Below, in pieces: positions 1 to 8,104 of a DNA stretch of 33,686 nucleotides. A model generated the notes under the pieces. The model was not told the origin of the DNA and did no database searches. It saw only the letters and a program-made list of their open reading frames with translations. Each line of letters begins with the position of its first letter. Position 1 is the first letter of the stretch. The stretch spans positions 1 through 33,686 of the forward strand of contig JASCIV010000188.1 of the NCBI GenBank assembly GCA_030374735.1, in the 5' to 3' direction. The translations under genes and the position numbers were made by a program. This DNA comes from Gracilaria caudata (Eukaryota; Rhodophyta; Florideophyceae; Gracilariales; Gracilariaceae).

Positions 1-1018
1 GGAGATATTCCCACTCATTCGTGAGTCTGTGCTATCACAGCGCGGCTCATCTGCCGGATCCACCGGATCCCCACTCCGTGGGCACGACTCTACCGCACAC
101 GTGGTCTCTCCGACATCGTCGGCTACTGGCCCGATTCTTTACCAACCCCCACCTCCGTCCGCTCGCTCGGCTTGGGTTCCCGGATTTACAACCGGCTCGC
201 TAGACCCTAACGGAGGGTTCTTGCCTCTGCGCTACCCCGCGAGAGCAGGCCTGAACACCCTGTGGGTGCTTCTACCGCGAGGCGGTTCTTTCCGGTTCCT
301 CCGGTGGTGTTTGCACCACAGTTTGGGCCCTTGTGGCATCGAGGCCTCAACTCAGCGTTGCACCATCGGTACGTATCCTGGGATACTGGTAAAGAGCAGT
401 CGTTGGAAGAATATCTCGTGACGGCTTTATCAGGGATGCCGACGTTACTGGGCGCTCTGAAGAGGCTTTTAGGGTGATTAAAGAGCGGCAAATTCGAAAA
501 TGGCGTTCTTTTGGGATGAAACTGTACAAAAGTGTGAGTTTGAGCCTCATGTTTGAAACGAGAATACTTTGTTTCAAAAGAATCGCTGTTTTTTATGTAA
601 AAATCAGTCCCAAGTCATACTCGTGTCCCTGGTTCTGGGAGGACGATGATATAGGGTCTATTTTATATCCTATATCGTCGCCCGCGCCCGAGCGGCAAAG
701 GTTAGCGTTTGGTTTTAGGACGACGTGTACGGAATGGATAAGGATTTATGTTTGGTTTTAAAATAGCTATTTCTCTCAGTTGGCGGTTTTTTCTTCTCAT
801 CGGCATAACGTGAAACAGATTTATCTTTGTTTCAAAATTTTGTTTGTGCACGCCGATTCAACGGGTTATTTAATTATTGTAAAGTTTTTCGAAAAGGGCA
901 ATTTACGAACTTAACGTAGTGCGTTACAAAATTTTAATAGCTTAGTTTGGATAATGCGTCTATGCTTAGAGTGCTATTAAAAAGCATCTTTAAGTGAACT
1001 TCAAGTGTACAAATTGTG
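1..1018. other. Gene-poor left edge, no gene recognised
   Basis: About the first 480 bp are GC-rich and the remainder is AT-rich. On the plus strand, one frame is open from 25 to 477 except for a single TAA near 208, giving about 150 residues that end in a short leucine-rich helix-like stretch. I recognise no family in it. It may be a decayed coding fragment whose 5' part lies outside the window. A short inverted repeat (8-bp arms GATATAGG/CCTATATC) sits at 648-676. I see no promoter, tRNA or other RNA gene. Confidence 0.3.
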
Positions 1019-1351
1019 ATGGAATTCGAAGTATTATTACGCTATCAAATGTATTTCTTGCTTAGTAGTTTGAAAACCAATACTTTATTAGTAGTTGTAG
1101 AACAAAAGTGGTTTTTTTTTGATGTTGACCAAAACTTTTTATGTAATTTTGACGATGAACTCTTAATGCAGATCGTAATCAAAACAAAAGGCAATAACTT
1201 GTTGCGTCAAAGCAGAGAAAAATATTTGAAGATGGCCTTAAACAGGGCTTCAAATCTGACTATCTACGCACACCAGCCTATTAGCCTGCAATTACGGTCT
1301 AGTTTTAAAAATTACTGTACAGCTTGCGGATGGAAATTGATTGGTCAATAA
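1019..1351 (+). CDS. Hypothetical 110-aa ORF in AT-rich DNA
   Basis: A 110-codon open frame begins at an ATG and ends in TAA. The product is rich in Leu, Phe and Asn, with a hydrophobic first third (LLRYQMYFLLSSL region) and a more basic C-terminal half ending CTACGWKLIGQ. I recognise no domain. Base composition is far more AT-rich than in the identified genes of this window, so the frame may be fortuitous, or come from a mobile or plasmid-like insertion. Nothing in the flanks indicates a promoter or a partner gene. It is listed because it is the longest uninterrupted frame in the AT-rich part of the left edge. Confidence 0.2.
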   Translation: MEFEVLLRYQMYFLLSSLKTNTLLVVVEQKWFFFDVDQNFLCNFDDELLMQIVIKTKGNNLLRQSREKYLKMALNRASNLTIYAHQPISLQLRSSFKNYCTACGWKLIGQ

Positions 1352-1472
1352 AAGTATTTCAAATTACAACCGTGTTCAAAAATGATCCGATGAGAATCCT
1401 AGCGTTTAACCCGGAAATCGTTAATTAGAAAGGCCTATTGGCGATGCTCTTGACCAAATCTGTTGTGTTGGA

Positions 1473-1576
1473 AATCGTTATCGTGATTGCAAGCTTACAA
1501 TCGCGATTGCATCGAACTTTGCTACTGGAATCGCGAATGCATCCAACTTGGCAATTCCAATCGGTATTGCAAACTG
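1473..1576 (+). repeat. Degenerate ~30-bp tandem repeat
   Basis: Three to four imperfect copies start at 1473, 1499, 1529 and 1559. Each begins AATCG, carries an ATTGCA or ATGCA core about 8 bp in, and continues into a CAACTTG-like segment. The two central copies are both 30 bp. No gene is associated. Confidence 0.55.
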
Positions 1577-2770
1577 AAAGCAGTACTCTAGTACAGTGGG
1601 GTCTACTCTATAGTGCCATCTTGTGCCACTGAAAAAGAGGTAGCACTATTTAGGATCAAGCAATATATATTTATGGAAGAGGTTAAGCCTTGAACATCTC
1701 CGATATTAATAGCTGACGCGACCTCCCTGTGCGTTCGCTGCGCTTAGCAGTCAACGGCTAACTCTATGCCATCCCTATGAAGTGGTAGGCATCCCCAAGT
1801 CAGTTCGCTGGGAGCAAATTGACTGGTCACTGTCCGTCTGCTGATCTTGAATTGTTTCATAACAGTCTCTGCATGATGTCCGCGGCCCAGAAGTTCGGCC
1901 GCTTCGATTTGCTGAACTTTTAGACAAACGCGTTCTGCGTTGTTTGACCTTAGTAATGGTCATGATTGGACAGCTGAGAAGTCAAGAGAAAGAAGCAAAC
2001 TCTTGTGGCGGTTGCCAATCAGCCTTTAAGTTGACTGATTCCGCATTTGGCGGGAAAGTTGTGCCACGCCGATTGGGGTAGCACTAATGTGAATCTGGCA
2101 CTATTCAATTCGGCACTATATCGCGACCCCCCCCCCTGTATTGCATTGCAGCGTTGTTTCACGTAGCGATGGATTGCAAGATTGATCGCGTAAGGTGCAG
2201 TCTGCAACAATCGGATTGGTCGGACTCCTGGGAAGGCTGAGCCGCTCAGCCTTCCATGATAAACGCACATCTGTGCCCGTGGTTGGGCATCATGGACGAA
2301 AGAAGGATAGCCCCCCGTCTTCCATGGTGTCCATCATTGAAGACTGTATGCACGCGATAGGCAGCGCGCACACAATCATGTATTGGCGACGGAGATGAAA
2401 GTTCATAGCGCATTCGACTCAGCATGGACGCCCCGATGTGGGCGAGGCATACGAGCTGTGGGTTGCAAAAAGGCAGCCTGGCTGCCAGGGAAAAGCGCGA
2501 ACGGCAACCATTATGATGTTAGTGTGAATGAGAAGGTTACGGTCCATCTGCGCGACGTTGCGATTAAATGCGCGCGCAGCAGAAACGTTGGCGGTTATAT
2601 AAGACAGTAATGCCATAAAACCGGTAGATTCCGCTCACAGAGGACGTACATTGAACGACATTTGGGTTTATAGTCAGTCACGGACTTGGAAAAGATACAC
2701 AAAAAGCCGGTGAGAGATGGTAGGGAAGCATGATTGTGAAATATGGCTCAATCGGGTGATTCTGAGCACA
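1577..2770. other. Intergenic stretch, no supported gene
   Basis: Several short open frames exist on both strands (longest about 80 residues), but none shows a recognisable domain or consistent coding features. A homopolymer of nine C residues is at about 2130. The segment next to 2770 is the 3' flank of the ELMO-domain gene. I see no RNA gene or clear transposon ends. Confidence 0.4.
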
Positions 2771-3631
2771 CTAAGCGTCGGTGGGAGGCGGTACGAGCGA
2801 TCCAGTTGTAGATATCTCTTGATCAATTTCGCTAAGAGCTTGTTTCAATACGGGAGGAAATGAAAGAACATTGTCTGGATTGGCGGCAACCCATCTTCGA
2901 TGCAATATTTCAAACATATCGCAATACAGTTCATGAAACACAACCAAGCCTTGTTCCAAGGATTTTCCGTACAGGCTTGGATCAATCTTTCTAGCTTCCA
3001 AAATCTTCAAAGCTTCCATGGTAAGATTGATTCCCACACATGCCCACGGATATCGTTGAAGCTCTTGTGTCGGTTCCACAATCATTCGCTGTGCCACCGA
3101 TTGTCGATGTTGTGAAATATACAACAACTGATTCAACGCAAGAATTCCACCACCGCGGAAATCGCTGGCAGGATCGGCTTGTTGAAAACCTATACGCCCC
3201 CAATCTTTTGAATATCTTCCCCCATCTCGATTCACATTTGGCAACAACAACTGCCACAGCCTCTCCAACATTTGTTCATGCGTCTCATCGTTACTATCAA
3301 ACCGTTGTGTGCTCATGGCGCGCACGTTGTGGATAAGTTGGTTGACCGATTTGAAATCGTTCACACAGAGATACAAGTTTCGAGCCACTTGAGAATTGGG
3401 GTTGATGTTCTTCTGTTGACAAATGGAGGACACCACCTGTTGAACGTCAAAGTCGGCATGTTGCAGCGTTGAAAACAGCGTATGAAGCTGTTTTGAAGAG
3501 GTGCATTCGCTCCACAACGCGGCGGACATGGCGGAGGTATGCGGTTCAACAGCGGCATGCGTTCTACTAGCGCCGCAGATGCGAGCTATCTGAGTGTGTC
3601 CAGTGACCAATCGTCTGGCCCTCTTCACCAT
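2771..3631 (-). CDS. ELMO-domain protein (ELMOD-type candidate Arf-family GAP)
   Basis: The 286-residue product contains an ELMO domain. Residues about 115-215 carry the family signature: a Trp, three residues, GFQ, two residues, DP, then DFRG (WGRIGFQ at 144-150, DFRG at 157-160). In ELMOD proteins the Arg of that signature (here R159) is needed for GTPase-activating activity toward Arf/Arl GTPases; that role is family knowledge, not shown here. The first 35 residues are basic (MVKRARR) and could be a targeting sequence; a second Met at 35 is an alternative start. I chose the ATG at 3631 because splicing of the upstream leader intron puts a TGA directly before it. The gene is in tandem with PCNA. 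No DOCK-binding or PH module typical of animal ELMO1-3 is present, so a stand-alone ELMOD is more likely. Confidence 0.85.
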   Translation of the reverse strand: MVKRARRLVTGHTQIARICGASRTHAAVEPHTSAMSAALWSECTSSKQLHTLFSTLQHADFDVQQVVSSICQQKNINPNSQVARNLYLCVNDFKSVNQLIHNVRAMSTQRFDSNDETHEQMLERLWQLLLPNVNRDGGRYSKDWGRIGFQQADPASDFRGGGILALNQLLYISQHRQSVAQRMIVEPTQELQRYPWACVGINLTMEALKILEARKIDPSLYGKSLEQGLVVFHELYCDMFEILHRRWVAANPDNVLSFPPVLKQALSEIDQEISTTGSLVPPPTDA

Positions 3632-3632
3632 T

Positions 3633-3731
3633 CTGTACAAGAACAATCGAATCGCGTGTATCTATACATCAAGCAACTTGTTAGCAAACGGTTTCGGTCC
3701 TATTTTTCTCTTCGCGAAAAAAAACACTTAC
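3633..3731 (-). other. Probable 5'-UTR intron of the ELMO-domain gene
   Basis: On the minus strand a consensus donor CTG|GTAAGT at 3731 is followed by a pyrimidine-rich 3' end and acceptor TTGTACAG at 3633, with a GCTAACA branch-like motif between. Removing the 99 bp joins ...CATCTG to AATGGTG, creating an in-frame TGA immediately before the start ATG, so the intron lies in the leader. Confidence 0.6.
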
Positions 3732-4051
3732 CAGATGACTAAGCGCGAAGCAGGGAAACACCATGAGCGCAACAGGGGTGAGACGCGTCCGGCGAAAGCA
3801 CTCGGCACGCAGACAAACTAACAAAGGAGCACACACAAGGAGAAAAAGCTGAGCAAGGACGACGCGCCCGGGGCGAACAGACCGTCTCGCGCAACGCAGC
3901 GCATATGATAACGCGAATGGCAACAACACACGCGCCACGCGCACGCGTCGCTGTGCCCCGTCACAGCGTATCATACCGCAGATCCACGCATCAGGAAAAG
4001 GACACGCTCAAAATAAAAAAAATTGGGTTTCTTCTTTCTTTACAGCTGCAT
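3732..4051. promoter_or_regulatory. ELMO gene leader/promoter and PCNA 3' flank
   Basis: The space between the ELMO leader intron and the PCNA stop must hold the ELMO promoter, leader exon and the PCNA 3' UTR. An A-rich tract occurs near 4008-4022. I see no recognisable transcription-factor site and no separate gene. Confidence 0.35.
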
Positions 4052-4891
4052 CTATTCCTCCTCGTCGTTGTCGTCATCTTCCGCTTCTTCCTCCTCCTCT
4101 TCGGCAGCCATGTCCTGATCTATCTTTGGCGCTAGGAAATATCTTACAAAGCCGGCTTCGTCCGGCAGCGAGAACTCGATGGCCAGCGGGTTTCCGTCTG
4201 TGAGACACAGGGTGACAAAGTCCGATATTGGCACCGCCTTGGTGAACGTGTTGAGATATTTGCCGGGGAACGTCATCTTCACCGGTTCCTTCACGTTGAT
4301 TGTGACCGCGTTCTTGTCGTCGGCAGAGTCGCTCTGCGCAAGGTTGAGCGAGCCATTGCCGATATCGCCCTCAACCGAAAAGCACGCGGTGTTCTTCGTG
4401 ATCTCAATGGTGATGGTATCGCCGATGATAGACAGGTCAGAGAAGATGCGGCGATATTCTTGCGAGGGCATGCTGATGATGGCCTCATAGTCACTGTCCT
4501 CGGGGATGGACAGATGCTCCGAGTCGATGTCCATGAGCTTGAGCTCGAAGTGCGCGATGCGATCGGCCGACTCGTTCTCGAAGATGAACTCGGCGCAGTC
4601 GGCGCCCTCGTCGTTGGCCACGATCTTGACCGAGTCCTTCGGCCCCGCACACTTGAGGATCTTGGAGAACGACGACAGGTTGATGCCCATGGACAGCGGC
4701 CGGTCGCATCGGTACACCTCGAACGCCTGCGAGCGCAGCGTCATGGTGGTGAGACACACATGCGGCGTGTCCATGGCCTGCAAGGAGAGGCCATCTGCAG
4801 AGCAGTCGAAGTTGGCCTGGTCAATGAGGTCCTTGATGGCGTCCAGCACCCTCTTGATGGTGGTGCTGTCGGTGAGCTTCGCCTCGAACAT
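4052..4891 (-). CDS. PCNA: Proliferating cell nuclear antigen (DNA sliding clamp)
   Basis: The product is 279 residues and starts MFEAKL, the usual PCNA start. It forms the homotrimeric ring that tethers replicative polymerases and repair factors to DNA in the nucleus. Both clamp domains are complete. They are joined by the interdomain loop around 119-134 (LMDIDSEHLSIPEDSD), the surface that binds PIP-box partners, and the core ends in the classical FLAPKI. The lysine that is ubiquitinated or sumoylated in other eukaryotes (K164) has a counterpart at K166 in the ITKNT segment. The unusual part is the C terminus: an acidic tail of about 20 residues, mostly Glu and Asp, replaces the usual short end. 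The frame is open upstream to 5155, but that part is Cys/Arg-rich and lies in the promoter, so I start at 4891. An E2F-like site lies upstream. Confidence 0.97.
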   Translation of the reverse strand: MFEAKLTDSTTIKRVLDAIKDLIDQANFDCSADGLSLQAMDTPHVCLTTMTLRSQAFEVYRCDRPLSMGINLSSFSKILKCAGPKDSVKIVANDEGADCAEFIFENESADRIAHFELKLMDIDSEHLSIPEDSDYEAIISMPSQEYRRIFSDLSIIGDTITIEITKNTACFSVEGDIGNGSLNLAQSDSADDKNAVTINVKEPVKMTFPGKYLNTFTKAVPISDFVTLCLTDGNPLAIEFSLPDEAGFVRYFLAPKIDQDMAAEEEEEEAEDDDNDEEE

Positions 4892-5387
4892 GATGAAAAA
4901 GCAGCGCTGCGGGCAACAAAGAGAACACAAGCACGGACGACAAGCACACACGCACACGCACCGCAAGCAGAGCACGAGACGACACACAACTGACGAAGAG
5001 CAACCACCACGGCGACGACACCGACGACGACGACGCCCACAAACACAGCTCCCGCCGCGGAAACGCTGCGAGCGCTCAAATATGGGCGGCAGCAGCAGCA
5101 CTTCCCGCGCTTTCCACGCCGCACACAACAAGAGCGCGTGCAAGCGCGCGACCACGAATTGGCGCCAAAAAGGCGCGGCGCGGCGCGCAATTCACGGCGC
5201 GCCAAGTCAATTGGCATACAGTCGCGCGCGTGGTGACGTGTACGCGGCTGCGCGCCGCGCGGAGCGGCCACGCAAACGCGCTGCGCGGCGCGCCGCACTG
5301 GCGAGCAGCCTTCAATGCAGCGCATCGGCCGCTCCGCGCCCCCCGCGCCCGAGCTGCCGTTCACCGTTTGCCGTTGTCGCCGTCGAA
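4892..5387. promoter_or_regulatory. Bidirectional promoter between PCNA and the acylated protein gene
   Basis: This 496-bp divergent space is very GC-rich from about 5100 onward and full of GCGCGC/GGCGCGCC palindromes. For example, GCGCGCC-type arms near 5251-5261 match inverted GCGCGGCGCG near 5282-5291. It also contains an E2F-like site, annotated separately, and a TGACGTG (ACGT-core, bZIP-type) motif near 5234. The open frames that cross it on both strands look like composition effects. Confidence 0.5.
5159..5171 (-). promoter_or_regulatory. E2F/DP-like site upstream of PCNA
   Basis: Minus-strand TTTTTGGCGCCAA matches the E2F consensus TTTSSCGC. It is centred about 270 bp upstream of the PCNA ATG. 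E2F control of PCNA is known in animals and plants; its use here is inference. A second, weaker match (TTCCCGCGC) is at 5102-5110. Confidence 0.5.
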
Positions 5388-6515
5388 ATGGGCGCCCATT
5401 GCAGCTGTCTCGGCAACGCGCAGCACCCCATCACGCGCACGCCCAAGCCGCATCCGCAGCGCTCCAGTGCGTTCCATCGTCCCGCCGCGCGTCGTCGCGC
5501 CGCGCCGCCCGCGCAACACGCCGCCGCGGCCGCGGCCGCGCAGAACGCGGCCGATCATGTGGCCGCTTCTTCGCTGATTGCCGGCAGCTTTGAGATGTTG
5601 TCTGTGCCCACGCGCCGTACCAAACAGATTACGGCGCAGTTGGCGGACGCACAGTCCACTGCTGTCGCCGCCGCGGGCGCGTCGGAAGCGCAACGTGATG
5701 TGACGGATGATCGTGGCGATGATGTTTCGCCGCCTGACGCGTCTGGCGCGTCTGGCGCGCCCCCTTCTGCAGACGAGCCCAATTGCGCGCGGCGCCACGC
5801 TTCCGCAGAGCAGCAGCCCGCTGCGCGCGAGCCGCTCGTTCCATCTCAACCTGTCGCAGCGCGCGCTGAAGCGGCGCGCGATGCAGACGCCGCGCTCGCT
5901 CAGTCCGACGCACACACTGCGGAAGATGCTGACGCTACTGAACCACAGGTGCACTCTGAACAACTCGACGAGTCTGAGCCGCTACGCGCCGCGCCCTCGC
6001 TGCACACCGAGCCGTCGCTACACACCGAGCCGCGGCTGTACACCGAGCCGTCCGCAAACAGCGATCACATGACGCCGCCACCGGCCACGCCGGCGCCGTC
6101 CGCCAACAGCGACCAGCGTCAGTTGCGGGCGCACCCGTCGCGCGAGTCGCTGCGCGCAGAGGCGCTTGTTGTGCGCGCGGTGTCCGCGGCGCACGCGCAG
6201 CACGCGCACGCGGAGCAGGTGCAACCGGCGCTGATTCAGACCGTGTCGTCTGAGGCGGTGAGCGAGCTGCCGGATGAGGTGCAGTCGCAGTTGCGTGAAC
6301 ACAAGACGCAGCAACAGAGCCCCGCGGCCATTCAGGAGGCGGTGCAGACTGCGGTGGATGGTGCGACGGATGTGGACGATGACGATGAGCGCGGATGGGT
6401 GGATGCGAGTCGCCCCGCGTCGGTGATGATGCAGATCAGACACTACGAGAGCCTGGAACGTGAGGCACGCGTTGATGTGACGCAATTCGTTCGCTCCGCC
6501 TCTTCGGCCTCGTGA
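5388..6515 (+). CDS. Putative N-myristoylated/palmitoylated low-complexity protein
   Basis: The product is 375 residues with no domain I recognise. It begins MGAHCSCLG: Gly2 followed by Ser at position 6 fits the N-myristoyltransferase consensus, and Cys5/Cys7 are placed for S-palmitoylation, so a membrane-anchored protein is likely. The rest is intrinsically disordered and rich in Ala, Glu, Gln, Pro, Ser and His. An alanine run lies at about 45-51, and three 6-residue repeats of the form PSLHTE/PRLYTE at 203-220 are encoded by an 18-bp tandem repeat. The C-terminal 90 residues are more regular, with an acidic DVDDDDE stretch and a final amphipathic part around 346-370. The frame is open far upstream, antisense to PCNA, but only this ATG gives an acylation signal and lies outside the PCNA promoter core. 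Function unknown. Confidence 0.6.
   Translation: MGAHCSCLGNAQHPITRTPKPHPQRSSAFHRPAARRRAAPPAQHAAAAAAAQNAADHVAASSLIAGSFEMLSVPTRRTKQITAQLADAQSTAVAAAGASEAQRDVTDDRGDDVSPPDASGASGAPPSADEPNCARRHASAEQQPAAREPLVPSQPVAARAEAARDADAALAQSDAHTAEDADATEPQVHSEQLDESEPLRAAPSLHTEPSLHTEPRLYTEPSANSDHMTPPPATPAPSANSDQRQLRAHPSRESLRAEALVVRAVSAAHAQHAHAEQVQPALIQTVSSEAVSELPDEVQSQLREHKTQQQSPAAIQEAVQTAVDGATDVDDDDERGWVDASRPASVMMQIRHYESLEREARVDVTQFVRSASSAS
5994..6047 (+). repeat. 18-bp coding tandem repeat, three copies
   Basis: Three near-identical 18-bp units encode PSLHTE, PSLHTE and PRLYTE inside the acylated low-complexity protein. The reading frame is preserved. Confidence 0.8.
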
Positions 6516-6698
6516 GGTCACTCGCTGCCGCGCGCGCGTGTTCTGTGGTCCATTCAATTTTTTTTTATGTATAACTTGTCTGTGTGTGTGGGCAACGGAG
6601 TGGTGCCAACGTAGCGGAAGAGAGAGAGAGAGCTTGTTCTTCCGCGTGGCGACGAAAAAAGCTTGCGCGTTGCGGCTTGTGCACAGCAGTTGATCACC

Positions 6699-7328
6699 AT
6701 GAAGCCTCACAACACACCGGACTTCTCGCAGCTGCGCGTGGGCGTGCTCGAGTTGCAGGGCGACTTTGCCGAGCACACCGCCATGCTCCGTCGCTGCGGA
6801 GTGCGTTCGGTGAGCGCTGTGAAGCAGGTGAGTGAGCTCAATAACATAGACGCTTTAGTCATCCCAGGTGGTGAAAGCACCGTAATCAGTAAACTACTAA
6901 TCGATTTCAAACTGATGCAACCCATTCGTAAGCTGGTACAAGATGGACTTCCCATCTTCGGAACGTGTGCGGGGCTCATTTTATTGGCGAGACAAATTCA
7001 ACAGTTTGACGAACAACCACGTATTGGCGTGCTTGACGTGGTGGTGGATCGAAATGCGTATGGCTCACAGATTGATTCCTTTGAAAGCTTGGTGAGCTCG
7101 CAGGTGTACCCGTTCGAGGGAGGCGCCGCGTTGAGAGCGGTGCACATCCGCGCTCCTGCCGTCGTCGAAACGGGTGACGGTGTGCACGTTTTGGCCGCGT
7201 ACAAGGAACGCGCTGTGCTGGTGAGACAGAACAATGTGCTTGGGTGTACGTTTCACCCGGAGCTTACGGACGATACTCGCGTGCATGAGTTGTTTTTGAA
7301 CATGGTGTTGAACCGAAAGCGTTCATGA
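6699..7328 (+). CDS. PDX2: PdxT, glutaminase subunit of pyridoxal 5'-phosphate synthase
   Basis: The 209-residue product is the complete glutamine amidotransferase (SNO/PDX2/PdxT) of the DXP-independent vitamin B6 pathway. It hydrolyses glutamine and passes ammonia to the PDX1 (PdxS) synthase, which makes pyridoxal 5'-phosphate. Visible motifs are GVLELQGDFAEH at 15-26, the GGES oxyanion strand at 57-60, the nucleophile elbow GTCAG with Cys90, RNAYGSQ near 118-124, and the FHPEL segment giving His186 and Glu188 of the triad. All catalytic residues are present. The ATG at 6699 has a good context (ATCACCATGA). No transit peptide is obvious, so cytosolic as in plants. The stop overlaps the stop of the convergent ankyrin gene. 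The PDX1 partner is not in this window. Confidence 0.96.
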   Translation: MKPHNTPDFSQLRVGVLELQGDFAEHTAMLRRCGVRSVSAVKQVSELNNIDALVIPGGESTVISKLLIDFKLMQPIRKLVQDGLPIFGTCAGLILLARQIQQFDEQPRIGVLDVVVDRNAYGSQIDSFESLVSSQVYPFEGGAALRAVHIRAPAVVETGDGVHVLAAYKERAVLVRQNNVLGCTFHPELTDDTRVHELFLNMVLNRKRS

Positions 7329-7820
7329 TGGCTGCTGTTCGCTGGGGTGTGGCGCGGTAGCATTGGCTTGTACGTGGTCGATTAAAAAGTTCACAACGTG
7401 TTGATGAGAGCCGCTATAAGCCTCATCCAAGGCGGTCTTGCCGTACTGATTTTCCACAACCGGCAGCGCGCCGTACTCGAGCAAAACGCGCACCACGTCC
7501 AAGTGCCCCGTCACACAAGCGTAGTGCAGCGCAGTAGATCCCGAAGCGTTCTTCTGGTTGACGTTATTGTGAATCTGAAGCAACAGTTTGACCACGTCCA
7601 AATGGCCATTGGCGCAGCTCAGATGCAACGCGGTGTTGCCGGATGCGGGGTCGACGGCGGTGATGACGGCGGGCAATAGCTTGTGAAGAGCGTTTTGCTG
7701 CGGGTTGTATCGGTTCACGATTTGTTTCGCCTCGTGCAGATGGCCACCACGCGCGGCGGCGCGAAGCGCCGAGGCGCTGCTGGTGACGGTGAACGACGGA
7801 GCGTCGGACGGCTGCTGCAT
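7323..7820 (-). CDS. Small ankyrin-repeat protein
   Basis: The product is 165 residues, made almost entirely of ankyrin repeats. A degenerate cap starts at 16 (ASALRAAARGGHLHEA), two canonical repeats begin near 60 (GNTALHLSCANGHLDVVKLLL) and 94 (GSTALHYACVTGHLDVVRVLL), and a C-terminal repeat begins near 127 (GKTALDEA). A polar tail follows. Such proteins act as binding scaffolds; the size and layout resemble Yar1-type ribosomal-protein chaperones or gankyrin-like proteins, but I cannot separate these from sequence alone. The start is the first ATG after an upstream in-frame stop. The 3' end overlaps PdxT by 6 bp, so the two 3' UTRs must be antisense to each other's coding regions. Confidence 0.85.
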   Translation of the reverse strand: MQQPSDAPSFTVTSSASALRAAARGGHLHEAKQIVNRYNPQQNALHKLLPAVITAVDPASGNTALHLSCANGHLDVVKLLLQIHNNVNQKNASGSTALHYACVTGHLDVVRVLLEYGALPVVENQYGKTALDEAYSGSHQHVVNFLIDHVQANATAPHPSEQQPS

Positions 7821-8104
7821 CTGGGAACACGACACGACGACGGTGACACCGCCGAGCGTATGGTGTGAGCTGCGCGCCTCTCACTGTGCCACTAAAAAAG
7901 CGCATGCGAAATTCTGTAGCGACGCGGGTGCCGCTTTTGAGAGCCAATTTTGGTGCTGCACGCAGCGCGCGCTGCGTGACGAGCGAACTACGAGCGATGC
8001 CGCGCGCACATTGATCTATTGAGTCATCGACCGGCGCAAGCGGAGCGATCTGTCAACAGAAGCGAGCGCTCAGCGACGTGCGCAGACAATCAAGCGTGAG
8101 CGAC
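7821..8104. promoter_or_regulatory. Divergent promoter space, ankyrin gene / small winged-helix gene
   Basis: This 284-bp divergent intergenic region must hold both promoters. It contains a TTTGAGAGCCAATTTTGG segment near 7937-7954 with CCAAT in it. No other site is recognised. Confidence 0.35.

Noticed and set aside
4892..5155. 88-residue upstream extension of the PCNA frame
   Set aside because: Cys/Arg-rich, unlike any PCNA, and it lies in the divergent promoter; MFEAKL is the conserved start.
4506..5387. N-terminal extension of the plus-strand frame that continues into the acylated protein
   Set aside because: It is exactly antisense to the PCNA coding region and then crosses the promoter; the acylation signal at 5388 gives a better start.
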